Shown here: in pieces, positions 45,291-56,388 of the stretch
How the letters are laid out: each line of letters starts with the position of its first letter
Position numbering within the stretch: the stretch's first letter is position 1
Assembly (NCBI RefSeq): GCF_037126465.1
Contig: NC_088203.1
Coordinates: 87,358,668 to 87,422,667 of the forward strand
Origin: Ornithodoros turicata
Taxonomy: Eukaryota > Arthropoda > Arachnida > Ixodida > Argasidae
Direction of reading: 5' to 3'
Length of the DNA: 64,000 bases
The notes under the pieces: generated by a model
What the model was told of the DNA's origin: nothing
The model's input: only the letters and a program-made list of their open reading frames with translations
Database searches by the model: none
Position numbers and translations under genes: made by a program

Positions 45291-45460
45291 ATCCGCGAGC
45301 GTGAACGACGCCATGCACGGTGGGCAGCTTCAACTCCCGCTGAAATTTCAGCACACGGCGCACCTCGCGGGAAGCGAAAGTGTGTAGTCGATGACGCTTA
45401 TCCAGTGGCTATATGTGTACCATGCCGCCGAACATGTCCAGGTTCGAACCCGAAACATTG

Positions 45461-45705
45461 CACTCTTAAAACAAAGCTTCACCACATAGCACGCTGAAGG
45501 CCAGTCGTTGTACAGAGTAATACCTCTATCACTCTTGATTTGTGGGAAGCGCGGGGCGTACGCCTTTTTGTGACAATTAACATTTCTGCATAAGTGTCAC
45601 AAAAAGGCGTACGCCTCCCGCTTTCAACAAATCAGGGGAGAGAACGATGTCACTCGGGATCACTGGTTGGATAGGAGCGTGCCAGGGGTTCATTTTTAAG
45701 AGTAT
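45461..45705. mobile_element. A-type MITE with discordant arms
   Basis: Starts CACTCTTAAAACAAAGCTTC. The centre is a good stem (GGCGTACGCCTTTTTGTGAC against its complement), but the left arm has GAGTAATACCTCTATCAC while the right has GAGAACGATGTCACTCGGG, so the outer arms come from different subtypes. The tip reads AAGAGTATG. Confidence 0.82.
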
Positions 45706-48299
45706 GTGTGTGTGTTGGGGGGGGGGGCGTAGTGGCAGGATCGGCTCGCCGTTGGTGGCCACACAGAAGTGGGCGTCGTCACTATAGCCAGAAAAAAAAA
45801 AGAAAGAATGACGGACGGACAGATGGAGGGTAGGGGACGAAGGGTGGAGATGCGTAGAGGGTGCATGAGTTCGTTGGGGAGAGCAAAGTATTAGTGTGGG
45901 ATGAGTAAGCGGACACGCCACCAACCAAAAGCGGGACACCTTGCTGTCGTTTCGTGATTCTTCGAACGGAGTTACGAAGCTCCGGGAAGAATTGTGGGGG
46001 AGAACTCAGAAGGGCTCGTGAATGGAAGCGGCGTGGAATATTTGCGGAATCTCCGCCAGTGAAGCCGCTTTCTTCATTGGCATCTCGCTCCGTAAGCCTC
46101 TTGGCATGGGCTCTTTAGCCTGTAGAACAACAAAAACAGCAGATGGCGGTGGTTATGACGATATAAGGTTATTAATCGTTCCGCTGGTTTTGCGTAGCCT
46201 TTGCGCGACTAGTGAAAGCTCCCTCCGTAAACTTTCATTTCTGGCTGCGGCAGGTTTTAGGAGGATTATACCATTCGTTCCTGCGCATTGAACCCTTATC
46301 GTGGCTGACCCGTTGCGCGCACGAGAGAGCTCTTTGCACACCCTCTAGTGTCCCACGCACTCCTTCAGCCGTTATGTAGGAGAATGAGTGAGGTTGAGGG
46401 ACCGGGTGAGGGTACTGACTGGATGTCTCGCCAGGCTGCTGCTATGCCACAGTATGCTCTAATTGTGTGTACTTTTAATTTTTGTGGCTTTTTTGTACAT
46501 TGAATTGCGCAGTGGCACGACACCTTGCATTCCTACAGGGCCTCCCCTTGCCCATTGTATGAGCTGTTTCTGAAATAAAACAACAACGGCGTCCAGCGAA
46601 AATATTTTGCATGGTCGCTCCTTATGTAGGCTGGCTGATGAATTAAACAGGGTTCTGAGCGGTCCTTAAGGTCGTTTCCTTGCCCCCTCTCAACATCCAG
46701 ACATCCCCAACGTCATCGTCATTCTACGTAGAACCAACACGAACGCAAGCATTAAAAAAAAGTCCGCTTGCGACTGAGTTTTCTTCAAAGTTGTAACGGG
46801 GACCTCTATAAAGAAGGCGATAAACCGAGGATAGCCGCAATCTGTCGTGTATACGCGCGAATTCGAAGCGCCGATATCCGACGTTGAAAGTCTACACGTG
46901 CGACGGTCCTGAAAGTGGAAAAAGTGTTATATAGTGTAACATATACCGTATTTCCACGTCGGTGGTATATACCGCACATTCAACTACTATATGCAGTAAG
47001 ATTGTCTTCGCTGGGATTGCGCCTAAGTTTATGTAATCACGAGCACTTTTTACGCCCTGCGCCGCGATAAAGAGGTTATGTCGTGTAATTTTCTTTCTCA
47101 TATATACGTATAGGACGGTGTACCTCTAACGTGCTATATGTAATTACCTGACGCAACAGCCTGCAGCTGGCGGCTAAATTCGCTGGAGTTGCTACCGGGC
47201 GTGCTTGCCAACGATGTCATTCGGGCCGACCCAGGGTCCAAGAAAGCGGAAATGTCCCATTTGGCCGGTCCCGGGCCGTGTAAGGATCATTTCCGGGCAC
47301 TTTCCTCGATCTCCCTCGTAAAGGACACGTCCCTACATTATCCCCCCGGTGCCGGCATGCTTTCCGGATTGGACATCGTGATGTAAACCCTACGGTGTCT
47401 GGTTCGGTATGCTGAAGGCTTCATTGGCTCCTTGTGGCTAGATGATAGATGACGCGGTGAACCTATGAGAAAAAGAAGACGGCGACGATGTGTTTCCTGT
47501 TAGCCGGACCGAAAGTGCAGCCCGAATGCGCCACATGCATAGGAGCTCATGCATGAAATCTATGCAGCGCATATCGCAGTATTATGCCGCAAAATTCCAA
47601 AGAGGCATGGCAGGCATCATAATATGCTGAAAACTCATGTGCACGGCAGGACCAAGCATAGCGACGCCTTTGCTTTCGGACCAAGGTGGGAGCTTCCGCA
47701 ATTGATAAACTGTATCCCGAAAGAAAGAAATTGCGTATACCAAGAGGGTTTGGTCTCGCGACATATTTTATTTTTATGCCGAAGGAGGTGGTGAGCAAGG
47801 GCACGTAGGAAAAGCAAGCGCATGCAGCACAAACACGTCGACCATGACCACACTCATAATATATGGGCGACACGATTTAGCTGTTTACAGTGTGGACGAC
47901 ACGATCAGATGACAATATGTGCGGCGCAAATTTACGCTGTGGAAAGGGAAATACACATCATGTCTGCGCCATAAAGCACCATTGCGACTGTCCCTCATTT
48001 CTGCAATAAAGTATGACGACACACTAACAGAATACGTTCTTGTCAAGCTTTTTAATATGCGCCCTAGATAGTAGGCAATAATACGAAAAAGAAAAGAATA
48101 GTATGTCGAAATAAATAAAACTGATAACGACTTTGGGTATAGGCCAAATAAAATAGAGTTTGGTTCGTCGTTGACTGTAACACCCCCCTTCCCCCCCCCC
48201 CGTCTCCCCGCATGTCCTGTCCGGTCGCCGTGGGGTATGAGGAATATGGTCGCATCGTACCTTGGTGTGTACTTGACGTCGACGATATTAAAAAAAGAT
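45706..48299. other. Unassigned DNA
   Basis: About 2.6 kb. A G tract lies at 45716-45727 and an A tract near 45789. A possible LINE-like 3' end (TTCTGAAATAAAACAACAAC) is at 46568. A C tract sits near 48191. No gene was recognised; frames up to 168 codons (47885-48391) run into the foldback that follows. Confidence 0.4.
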
Positions 48300-48602
48300 T
48301 GAAAAAGAGGGTGTAATTTAACTCCTTTTCTTGCCACATATATAACACCCTTTTGGAGAGTACGATCACGCTCAAAAGGGTGTCTCCTCACTCCCTCAAG
48401 GGAGTAGCATCTTCACCTTCTAACAATAACACCTTCTCCTTGCCGGGGAGTAATATTACTCTCCAGTAGGGAGAAAGGTGTTATGCTACTCCCTTGAGGG
48501 AGTGAGGAGACACCCTTTTGAGCGTAATCGTACTCTCCAAAAGGGTGTTATATATGTGGCAAGGAAAAGAGTTAAAGTACACCCTTTTTTTAAGAGTGTA
48601 AC
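48300..48602. mobile_element. Long foldback MITE sharing the CACTCTTA tip
   Basis: About 300 bp of near-complete palindrome. The left arm has GTGTAATTTAACTCCTTTTC, TATATAACACCCTTTTGG, AAAAGGGTGTCTCCTCACTC and CCCTCAAGGGAGTAGCAT. The right arm carries the complements in reverse order and ends CCCTTTTTTTAAGAGTG. The centre holds a second smaller stem around GGGGAGTAATATTACTC. The left tip is decayed (AAAGATTGAAAAAGAGGGTG). Confidence 0.88.
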
Positions 48603-49170
48603 TAAGTTCCTTTTTTTGGAAAGTTTTAACTTAACTCGATACTTTTGCGCCGTGGTAACTTGCAGAGCAACTCGTTTCTTTTTCACGTAACTTTGCCAAA
48701 GTAACTAAAGCTAAGTTCCAAGTTACTTTTAATTCGCCCTTCACTCACGTCCACATATTTTCTTACTTTCTCTCCGATTCTTTCATGGCATTTTACGCCA
48801 TAAAACGTGATATTCAATCAGTCACAGTATTCTATTCAGGAAGTAAGAACCGCAGTCATTGAAATGAAGCTGAACCATTGTGCGCACACAGGGAGTAAGA
48901 CCCAGAGCGTTCGAATTGTTGGACATAAACGAAAACGATCTAAGCGTGTTGCACTCCTCCGCAGACAACTCATGGTCTAACTCAGAGGCTCAGATACTCA
49001 GATGCTCACGCGCGATGCAGTGTTATTTTGTGTCCGAAGTAACTTGGAAGTAACTCGTTCTTTTTTCAAGTAACTCCGTAACTACGAGTTAGATTTCAGG
49101 TTGAAGAACTTCGTTATTAACTTAGTTACATTTTTCAAATGATAACTTAACTGGTAACGAGTTCTTTTTG
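48603..49170. mobile_element. AGTAACT-rich hAT-like remnant
   Basis: Both flanks contain runs of GTAACT and its complement (CGTAACTTTGCCAAAGTAAC near 48696, GTAACTCGTTCTTTTTTCAAG near 49051), around about 280 bp of unrelated sequence. The same texture forms the ends of the hAT element at 50595-51956. Exact ends were not fixed. Confidence 0.55.
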
Positions 49171-50462
49171 ACGGGTAACTTCTCGATCTATGGGTGTAAG
49201 TCGCGATGGGGTTGGACTCGTGAGTGAAGCTCCATTCGTTGCAAACTATACTTTCCTTTATATAGTTAGCGATATTTCGCGTGACTTTCAGTTCGTCGAA
49301 AAACGGTAGTCGCGAAATTACTATTTGTAGTAGGCAACCTGAAGCCACGCACTTGACAGGTTTGTTATGGACTTTTGGCAGTCCAATTAATGTACATTAG
49401 AAAGAGCAATCCGACCGCACCACGGTCGGAGACAGTTCTGCGTGAAATGCACTCGTTCACTGACTTTTTAATTGGCCTGACGTAAAATGCCTACGGCGAT
49501 GCATGGAAATCGTTGAAACGCTTTTTCTTTACATTACACAATTATCCCGCAATTATTTCGTCGACGGCGCTCGTATCTATACGCTTTTCGAGCGCAGCCA
49601 CACATTAGCCTGTCTTCGCCAGTTAGCGAGCACGGAGAAGGCCTCGTTAACGATGGCTCCATTAACGAAGATGATTCACCTTTATTGGAGCGAGATATAA
49701 GGGGACGTAAAACGATTTTAATACAGTCGATGTTTGGCTCTTTCACTGTGAAGTTATTGGGAAAGAGCGAATTAATGGGATTCATATATGACGGAAATGA
49801 ACTTTACATAAAAGCCATGTGCCGATTCTGTCGATATTGTTGAACGTGATCGTAATTAACCAAACAGAGGCTGGTTTACAAACGGATAACGTAAAGACAC
49901 GGTCATGTGCCCGTGAACACTGCGTCGTACAGCCTAGCCTAGAGTCATCTCTCTCTTTTTTTTTTTTTCGTTTTTTTTTTGCTTCTTGTTTTGTTTTCTC
50001 GGAGTAGCGGAACTTGTCAGGTGACAAGTTCAACCTCTCCGTATTATTTTTAGTCTGTCCAACTCCAACTCCAACGTAAAGACAATGCCTCGGATCGTTG
50101 AAAGATTGAACTAAGGCAATCTTTCAACGTTCTTAGGCGTTTACCCGTTATTATTCATCCATCATCACCTCACCTCATTATTTCATCTCATATACTAACC
50201 AATATGCCATGGGGCAATGAGCCACAAATTAATTGTGACAAATTTCTTCACCCATCGTTTATTTGTTGTTAGGTGGAAGCTTTGTGTGTCCCTGCTTGTG
50301 TGCTCGGTTAATTACCACCAGATGTCGCCTGCCTCGTTCTACGGGTCCTGACCTGACCTGTCCTGTCCGTCCGAAAGAGGCCCATTGGCAAGTTGTCGGG
50401 AACTGGTAGCGCACTTGACCGCGGCAATCAAGAGTCGCTCTGCTGTCTGGCTTTCAGTCGTT
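49171..50462. other. Unassigned DNA
   Basis: T runs near 49957-49980. A poor tRNA-like scrap (GGTAGCGCACTTGACCG) lies near 50406. No gene recognised. Confidence 0.4.
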
Positions 50463-50586
50463 CAATAGACCTCTACCCGAGAAACGTCATCATGACGTTG
50501 GTAGACAGACTGAAACCGAAACAAATCGGAAGGGGCTTGGCTGTGTTCCACGAATGAGCACTTGTTCACTGCCACTTGTTCAAGTT
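50463..50586. mobile_element. AGACCTCT element fragment
   Basis: AATAGACCTCTACCCGAGAA, GTCATCATGACGTTGGTAGA and GTTCCACGAATGAGCACTTG match the first 120 or so bases of 4460-4757. The fragment stops at the hAT element that begins at 50595. Confidence 0.75.
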
Positions 50587-51134
50587 CTTTAACCTAGCCT
50601 TGGGAAGTGACTTTAGAAGTAACTAGTTACTGAAAAAGTAACTAGTGACTGTAGCTAATTACTCTTCCTAAGAAAGTAAGTTTCAGCTGTAACTATAGTT
50701 AACCTCTTTCAGTAACCAGCTGCAGTAACTATTTACTTTCAGAAGTTTTACGCAATAATTTCGGAAAGTATTTTCTTTCAGTACCGTTTGCCGCGCATGT
50801 TATTCGTGGCTCACACAACTACAACCGTAACTCTAAAAGAATGGGGATGTGGAAAAGGTGCAGCTGTCACAGCGATGGCGAAACAAGGGCATGGCTCGTC
50901 CATTGTATTCGGTGGTGGTACCCTCGGCTCAAGGCTACTCCTGGTGACACCTCACTACCCTATATAGGGTGTACTCGAAGTACCCTCGCACAGAGGTACA
51001 ACGCTGTCACTCTACCTCAAATTAATTTTAATTTAATTTGGTTAATTTTGGTATTGTTACTGTATGAAACGTTACCATTACTCTGATGACAAGAAAACAG
51101 TTCTGTGTTCAGCGCTCATAATCGCAGTGTGGAA

Positions 51135-51190
51135 GAACCGTTGGTCCCGTCTAGTGTCCCGCTTGAACGGCTGTTCAGCATTGGTTGGGA
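51135..51190 (+). pseudogene. hAT transposase C-terminal dimerisation motif relic
   Basis: One plus-strand frame reads EPLVPSSVPLERLFSIG and stops soon after. This matches the conserved P-S-S-x-x-x-E-R-x-F-S-x-x-G block near the C terminus of hAT transposases, which helps the protein dimerise. The preceding sequence has stops in this frame and no N-terminal zinc finger or catalytic core can be followed. It lies within hAT-type ends, which supports the reading. Inactive. Confidence 0.75.
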
Positions 51191-51603
51191 TGGTCTGGAA
51201 TAAAGCTGTGTTTGGGAGCAGTGGTTTATCCAGAATCCCAAGCATAGAGGGGTGTTGGAAAAAATAGGGGGGGGGGGTCATTATTATAGTTACGTCATTA
51301 CAGCTAACGTATCATTACCGACATGTGTCTAAAGCTGAAATCGCAAGGCCACCCCCTGTAGGGGTACACAGGTGAAAAAGTTAGGGGGTATCACTGAACA
51401 CTTGAGGGGGTGTTATGGGGGTGTAAGGGGTCTGGATAAATCACTTGGGAGACAAACTTGGAGCTGCCGCTGTTGCTCCGCTATGACCTGCACAAGTATA
51501 GTCCACATTGCACCAGTAAAAAAGTAACTTGCGTCCTTGTTATTGCCATTCTGGAAAGTAACCGTAGACTAACTAAGTTATGTGTAGCTCAATAACTTGA
51601 CTG

Positions 51604-51852
51604 CACTCTTAGAAATGGACTTCACCGCATAGCACGCTCCTAGCCAACCATCATCTCGAATGACATCGGTCTTTCCCCTGATTTGTTTAAAACGGGAGGC
51701 GTACGCCTTTTTTGTGACACTTACGCGGTTCATAATTGTCACAAAAATGGCGTACACCTCCCGTTTCCAGCAAATCACGGGAGAGAACGATGTCATTCGA
51801 GATGATGGTTGGCTAGGGGCGTGCTATGCGGTGAAGTTCTTTTGTAAGAGTG
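51604..51852. mobile_element. A-type MITE nested in the hAT remnant
   Basis: Starts CACTCTTAGAAATGGACTTC and ends TTCTTTTGTAAGAGTG. The stem has GGCGTACGCCTTTTTTGTGA against its near-complement. hAT AGTAACT texture continues on both sides. Confidence 0.9.
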
Positions 51853-51964
51853 TAGTTACTATTTCTGTAGAGTAACTGTACTCGTAAGTTATTTCCATTG
51901 TTCGTGCAGTAACTGAAACTGTAACTCAGTTACTGTTCAAGTAACTTCCAAGACTGCTTTAAAA

Positions 51965-52448
51965 TTTGTTCTATACATGTTCGAGTAAGAGGCGAGTAAA
52001 CCACCCGCAAAAACACACGTGGTCGCATCGTTTCACCAGGGAAAGAAAGCCCACCAGGCCGAAACCACTTTTGCATTTATAAAGCCTCTTTCAGCAATTA
52101 TCTCTCTCGACGTAAAATACCGAGGCACGAGGACATGCTCCCAGTATACTGCCTTTATAGGTTCCACACAGCTACAGCAATGATGCATAAATCTCGTTTT
52201 CTCGCCGTACAGTTTTATGTCCCGCGAAAAAGAAGAAAGCGGCAGCGAAGTCTGCGAGCCTGACTAAGAGGTTTTTTATAGAGCATGTATATGTAAATTT
52301 ACGCGTATTTGGCATTTTATTGCGTGTGTTCCACCGAGAGTCGCGATGGTTAATCACAGCTTTTATCGCATCAATTTTAGAGGACACCGTTGAAACTGAA
52401 GGGGGCAAACCTCAATAGAGAAACGCGCTGGCGTGCATTAAAAATGCA
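51965..52448. other. Unassigned DNA
   Basis: No repeat, RNA gene or protein recognised. Confidence 0.4.
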
Positions 52449-52680
52449 CACTCTTAGAAATGAACTTCATCCCATAGCACGCTCCTAGCCAAATGGTATC
52501 GTTATCTGTCCTGATTTGTTGAAAACGGAAGGCGTACGCCTTTTTTGTGACAGTTATGAACAGCATAAGTGCATGTCACAAAAAAGGCCTACGCCTCCCG
52601 TTTTCAACAAATCAGGACAGATAACGATATCATTCGAGATGCGATAGCTGGCTAGGAGAGTGCTATGCGGTGAAGTTCAG
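52449..52680. mobile_element. A-type MITE lacking its right tip
   Basis: Starts CACTCTTAGAAATGAACTTC, with part of the left arm deleted after CACGCTCCTAGCCAAATGG. The central stem is intact. The right arm stops at GTGAAGTTCAG without the TTTTAAGAGTG tip. Confidence 0.85.
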
Positions 52681-52854
52681 AGCGAAAGCTTAAGTTAAAG
52701 CTTTAAAGTTTAAGCTTGCTTGCGCTTGAATGCAAGGGATGTTCCGTTCGACTTGTCCACCTCGTAACCGGCAAGAAGCAGCTGGTTGCAAAGAGGTGCG
52801 CGGCGCAATCGGTGCGTGAAGTCCTCGCCGAAGATCACTCTGCGTTAAGCTGCA

Positions 52855-53102
52855 CACTCTAAAAACAGAACTTCACCGCATAGCACGCTGTGCGCCAACC
52901 ATTGCCATGAATGATAGAGTTATCGCTTGTAATTGGAACAGAGAGTGGGGCGTACGCCTTTTTGTGGCAATTTTCATATATCCAAATGGCCACAAAAAGG
53001 CGTACGCCTCTCTCTCTCTTCCAATCAGAAGCGATAGCCCAATCATTCGTGGCAATGGTTGGCGCACAGCGTGCTATGCGGTGAAGTTCTGTTTTTAGAG
53101 TG
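52855..53102. mobile_element. B-type MITE in the left arm of the foldback
   Basis: 248 bp from CACTCTAAAAACAGAACTTC to GTTCTGTTTTTAGAGTG. The core is GGCGTACGCCTTTTTGTGGC against its complement, with CT repeats in the right arm. The right arm of the host hairpin provides the empty site: its complement reads GTTAAGGTACAGCTCTC where the left arm is broken. Confidence 0.92.
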
Positions 53103-53160
53103 CAGCTCTCAACATTATATTCGCTACGATTACGTTCTTGTAAGCACTAAGCAGTCCCTA

Positions 53161-53378
53161 CACTCTTAAATATGAACGTCACCACATAGCATAGTTCTTT
53201 CCTGTGATTTGCTGAAAATGGGGGGCGTACACCATTTTTGCGACATTATGCAGTTCATAGTTGCCACAAAAAAGGCGTACGCCCCCCTGTTTTCAGCAAA
53301 TCAAGGGAGAGAACGTTCTCAATCGCGATGACGGTTGGCTAGGAGCGTGCTATGTGGTGAAGTTCGTTTTTAAGAGTG
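53161..53378. mobile_element. A-type MITE at the centre of the foldback
   Basis: 218 bp from CACTCTTAAATATGAACGTC to GTTCGTTTTTAAGAGTG, flanked by TA on both sides. A piece of the left arm is deleted. It lies exactly where the two arms of the host hairpin meet. Confidence 0.92.
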
Positions 53379-53541
53379 TAGGTACTGCTTAGTGCTTACA
53401 AGAACGTAATCGTAACGAATATAATATTGAGAGCTGTACCTTAACTCAGAGTGATCTTCGGCGAGGAGTTCATGTACTGATTGTGCCGCGCCCTCTTTGC
53501 ACCAGCTGCTTCTTGCCGATTAGGAGGTCGAGAGAACGGAA

Positions 53542-54131
53542 AATCCCAGTCTTTGAGAATGCCCCCCCCCCCTCTCTCTCTCTCTTGTGGTCGAGAGTGC
53601 TCTGTTGTCGTTAGCTCTCAGGTAGAGCGCAGGTACCGCCGTTTTTAATTAGATACTCCCATTCCTCGGGGAGGATGCGGGTCACACTCATGTCGTGCAA
53701 CAACAACAAGAAGCAACGTGCAACAAGCGGCAGCGTTCTCAGACAGGCATGTTTTAGATTCCCTAATGCTGTCTTCCTATGCTTAACACACCCCGTATTC
53801 ATCTTTCTGACCGTTGTACGTCATAAACGTAACGGAGAATGTTGCGAGATTTCTCGTTGCACTCTCGCTGTATGGCTTGCGCTGTTTGCGCATTGCGTAT
53901 AGCAGGGAAGTGATTTCACAGCACCCGCATATCTCTGTTGCGTGACGTTATCGGTTCGTTGATGGCGCAATGGCGTTATCTTCGCGCAATGGCATCCATC
54001 ATCGGAAACAACAATCGAAACAACTCTTGTGATCGGCAGCTGCCAACGCACGTGGTCCCTTTATTTTGCCTACGACGGGTCGCGACATCTGGCGTTGTGA
54101 CGTAGCAAAGTGCGAAGTTGGGGTAGTTGGT
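53542..54131. other. Unassigned DNA with C/CT tract
   Basis: A C tract and CT repeats at 53562-53585 resemble the tract of B-type MITEs, but no MITE arm is attached. Nothing else was recognised. Confidence 0.4.
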
Positions 54132-54451
54132 GTAACATTGCTTGCTTAGGCTGCCAAGGCGACGGACAAGGAAGGCGACACACAACAGAAACAGACGAAA
54201 TTTAATGCGAGGAAACAAAAAACAACCTGACCTACAAGATATATGATGACGTCAACAGCAATGACGGCAGGTTTAGCACACTCAAACGGCGATATCAACG
54301 ATCTGTGCAACTCTCAGTAAGATAATCAAATTCCGAAGAAGACAAGGCAATTGACGGGGAGGTGACGCAATTGGGTGCAAGCTGTTTCTGTTGTGTCGTG
54401 TCACCTTCTTTGTCCGTCGTCCCTTTGGCAGCCTAAACTATAGTAATGTTG
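54132..54451. mobile_element. Foldback element with 60-70-bp arms
   Basis: GTAACATTGCTTGC, TTAGGCTGCCAAGGCGACGG and CGACACACAACAGAAACAG (54132-54193) are complemented by CTGTTTCTGTTGTGTCGTG and GTCCGTCGTCCCTTTGGCAG to GTAATGTTGTGAC (54383-54455). The 190-bp middle is not recognised. Confidence 0.87.
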
Positions 54452-54455
54452 TGAC

Positions 54456-55599
54456 GTAGACTGTTTTCAAACAGCGGGTGGTCTTACTCTCTGGACTCTG
54501 CGTCTGCAAGCCGCGTTCTCCAGAGAGCAATGAGAACACTGTCGCCATAGGTCACTGCAGCTAACGGTCACACTATAAGTCACACTGCAGCTAACGTTGT
54601 ATTGCGACGTATAAAGTCGCGAATTATTAATCGTATTGCAGCTGGAACAGCGTCGTCCTCCTAGAACGTTCTATCGTGAGCCGTTAAGGATAGATCGAGA
54701 AGCGAAAAGACTGCTTTCTAATACTGCATATTGTGGCCTTAGAATTGCGGGCCCGAAATGAGGAAACTAGAGTGGTACGTGCACTCACACAAGTAGCAAA
54801 TGAGATACGGGGAAGGGTAGGAGATGAGGGAACCATAAGCAGTGTATACAGCAACAGTGCGAGCCGTGAGGATGCCACGATATCCCACCGTTGAAAATCC
54901 CAGATGTTCAAAAGTCCCATATCTATACACTAAAGCTTTAATATGAAAAATGGCACAATGATTGTGTTGAATAATAAAAATAAAACCTTGCAATAATGAA
55001 AAATAAAAAATAAAACCTTGCAGTATTGCGTGGTTCTGGCGTCGGTAGAAGTCATTGTCGTGAATGAAAGCCAGTTTTTGTGACCGTTAGGCTTAGCATG
55101 GCGACCACATATGAGACTAGCAGGAATGGTCAGAATTTCGTTAGGTTAGGTTAGCTTTCGGAGGTTAGGTTAGTTTCGGTTTGTTTTTTGACAGTTCACT
55201 ACGCGGTTGGGGGCTCCCCACAGCCGGGCACGAGCGCAACGCTACGCTATATGGTGCCGTGTGGGATTTTGAACATAATGGGATTTTAAACGGTTATTCC
55301 TAACGGCGGCATTTCGGGACACCCCCGCCGCGGCCCCTCGCGAACCGTCGCCGAGACGTTGCAAACGCGGTTTGGAAAAAATAAAAGCGCGCTTCACAGC
55401 AGTATAGTGTATGTCTGCAGGAACGGAGGGACAAAATACTGGACTCTTCATAAGCCCCACAGATGAACGCAATAAGTATTGCAGTGGTTCACATTCACAG
55501 TGTAAATCTTTTCACACCTTTAAGAGTGTTAAAAAAATGTGCAGGGCACACACCTTATTGGGTGTTATATAACTCCTTCGGATCTCTTCGGATCTCGGA
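54456..55599. other. Unassigned DNA with short TTAGG run
   Basis: TTAGGTTAGGTTAG at 55141-55154 and AGGTTAGGTTAG near 55162 are the arthropod telomere unit but far too short to be a telomere. GAGTGTTAAAAAAATGTGC near 55529 is a MITE-end-like scrap. No gene recognised. Confidence 0.4.
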
Positions 55600-56146
55600 A
55601 CTCTTAGAAAGAAGGGTGGAGTATAGTTACACCTTTTATAGGAGGTAATAGTCGTTGCATATGTTGTGCCTAAAAGGTTGCAAAGTTCTACCTGCTACCT
55701 CACTCTCTGCCACGAATGATAGGGTTACCGCTTCTGATTTGGTAGCGAGGGGGTCGTACGCCTTTTTGTAGCAATTTGGATAGTATATGATAATTGCTTT
55801 TACCACCCTTTTACACCCTTTATTAGACGCTATGTTGACCTATACGCTTTTGAAAATGAACTTCACCGCATAGCATCCTCCTAGCCAACAATCATCTCGA
55901 ATGATATCGTTATCCACCCTGATTTGTTGAAAACGGGAGGCGTACGCCTTTTCTGTGACAATTATGAACAGCATAAGTGTCACAAAAAAGGCGTACGCCT
56001 CCCGTTTTCAACAACTCAGGGCAGATAACGATATCATTCGAGATGATGGTTGGCTAGGAGCGTGCTATGCGGCGAAGTTCATTTTTAAGGGTGTAGGTGG
56101 TAACTATAGAAGTTACCGCCTTTTCACAACCTTTCTTCTTAGAGTG
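55600..56146. mobile_element. C-type MITE split by an A-type MITE
   Basis: The left part ACTCTTAGAAAGAAGGGTGG through TATGTTGACC (55600-55840) and right part GGTGGTAACTATAGAAGTTA through TTCTTCTTAGAGTG (56096-56146) match 1583-1870 in order. The intervening block is the A-type copy at 55845-56093. Confidence 0.9.
55845..56093. mobile_element. A-type MITE inserted in the C-type MITE
   Basis: The left tip is decayed (CGCTTTTGAAAATGAACTTC), the right tip is GTTCATTTTTAAGGGTG, and the stem is close to perfect. Relative to the continuous site GACCTAGGTGG in the other C copy, TA is repeated across the insertion (GACC-TATA-element-TA-GGTGG). Confidence 0.92.
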
Positions 56147-56148
56147 TA

Positions 56149-56388
56149 CACTGTTAAAACAGAACTTCACCACATAGCACGCTCATAGCCAACCATCATT
56201 CCGAATGATATCATTCTGTGCATTGATTTGTTGAAAATGGGAGGAGGCGCCTATTTGGGACAGATTATCTTGTCCCAGATAGGCGCCTCCCCCCTGTTTT
56301 GAACAAATTATGACACAGAATGATATCATTCGGAATGATAGTTGGCTAGGAGCGTGCTTTGCTGTGGTGAAGTTCTGTTTTAACAGTG
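56149..56388. mobile_element. A-type MITE with GGCGCC stem variant
   Basis: 240 bp from CACTGTTAAAACAGAACTTC to GTTCTGTTTTAACAGTG, with TA on both sides. The stem reads GAGGAGGCGCCTATTTGGGAC, matched on the other arm by GTCCCAGATAGGCGCCTCC. Both arms also share GATATCATTCTGTG. Confidence 0.92.

Larger units (their letters stand above)
50595..51956 (+). mobile_element. Decayed hAT element, about 1.36 kb
   Basis: Ends TAGCCTTGGGAAGTGACTT and (complement of the right) CAGTCTTGGAAGTTACTT are inverted. The flanks CTTTAACC (50587-50594) and CTTTAAAA (51957-51964) agree at 6 of 8 positions, as expected for an old 8-bp hAT duplication. Both ends are rich in AGTAACT/AGTTACT units. The interior keeps a transposase C-terminal motif, and an A-type MITE has landed at 51604-51852. 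Confidence 0.85.
52741..53541. mobile_element. Foldback element carrying two MITEs
   Basis: The left arm (52741-52854, continuing at 53103-53160) and the right arm (53379-53541) are complementary: GGCAAGAAGCAGCTGGT, CGCCGAAGATCACTCTG and GTTCTTGTAAGCACTAAGC on the left, complements on the right. Without the two MITEs (52855-53102 and 53161-53378) it would be a hairpin of about 335 bp whose arms meet almost without a loop at CAGTCCC-TA-GGTACTG. Confidence 0.92.

Noticed and set aside
45413..45460. tRNA-like B box GGTTCGAACCC before a MITE
   Set aside because: No A box, no tRNA fold and no SINE body could be followed, so it was not listed as a separate element.
55141..55173. Interstitial telomere
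   Set aside because: Only about three TTAGG units; such short runs are common by chance in arthropod DNA.
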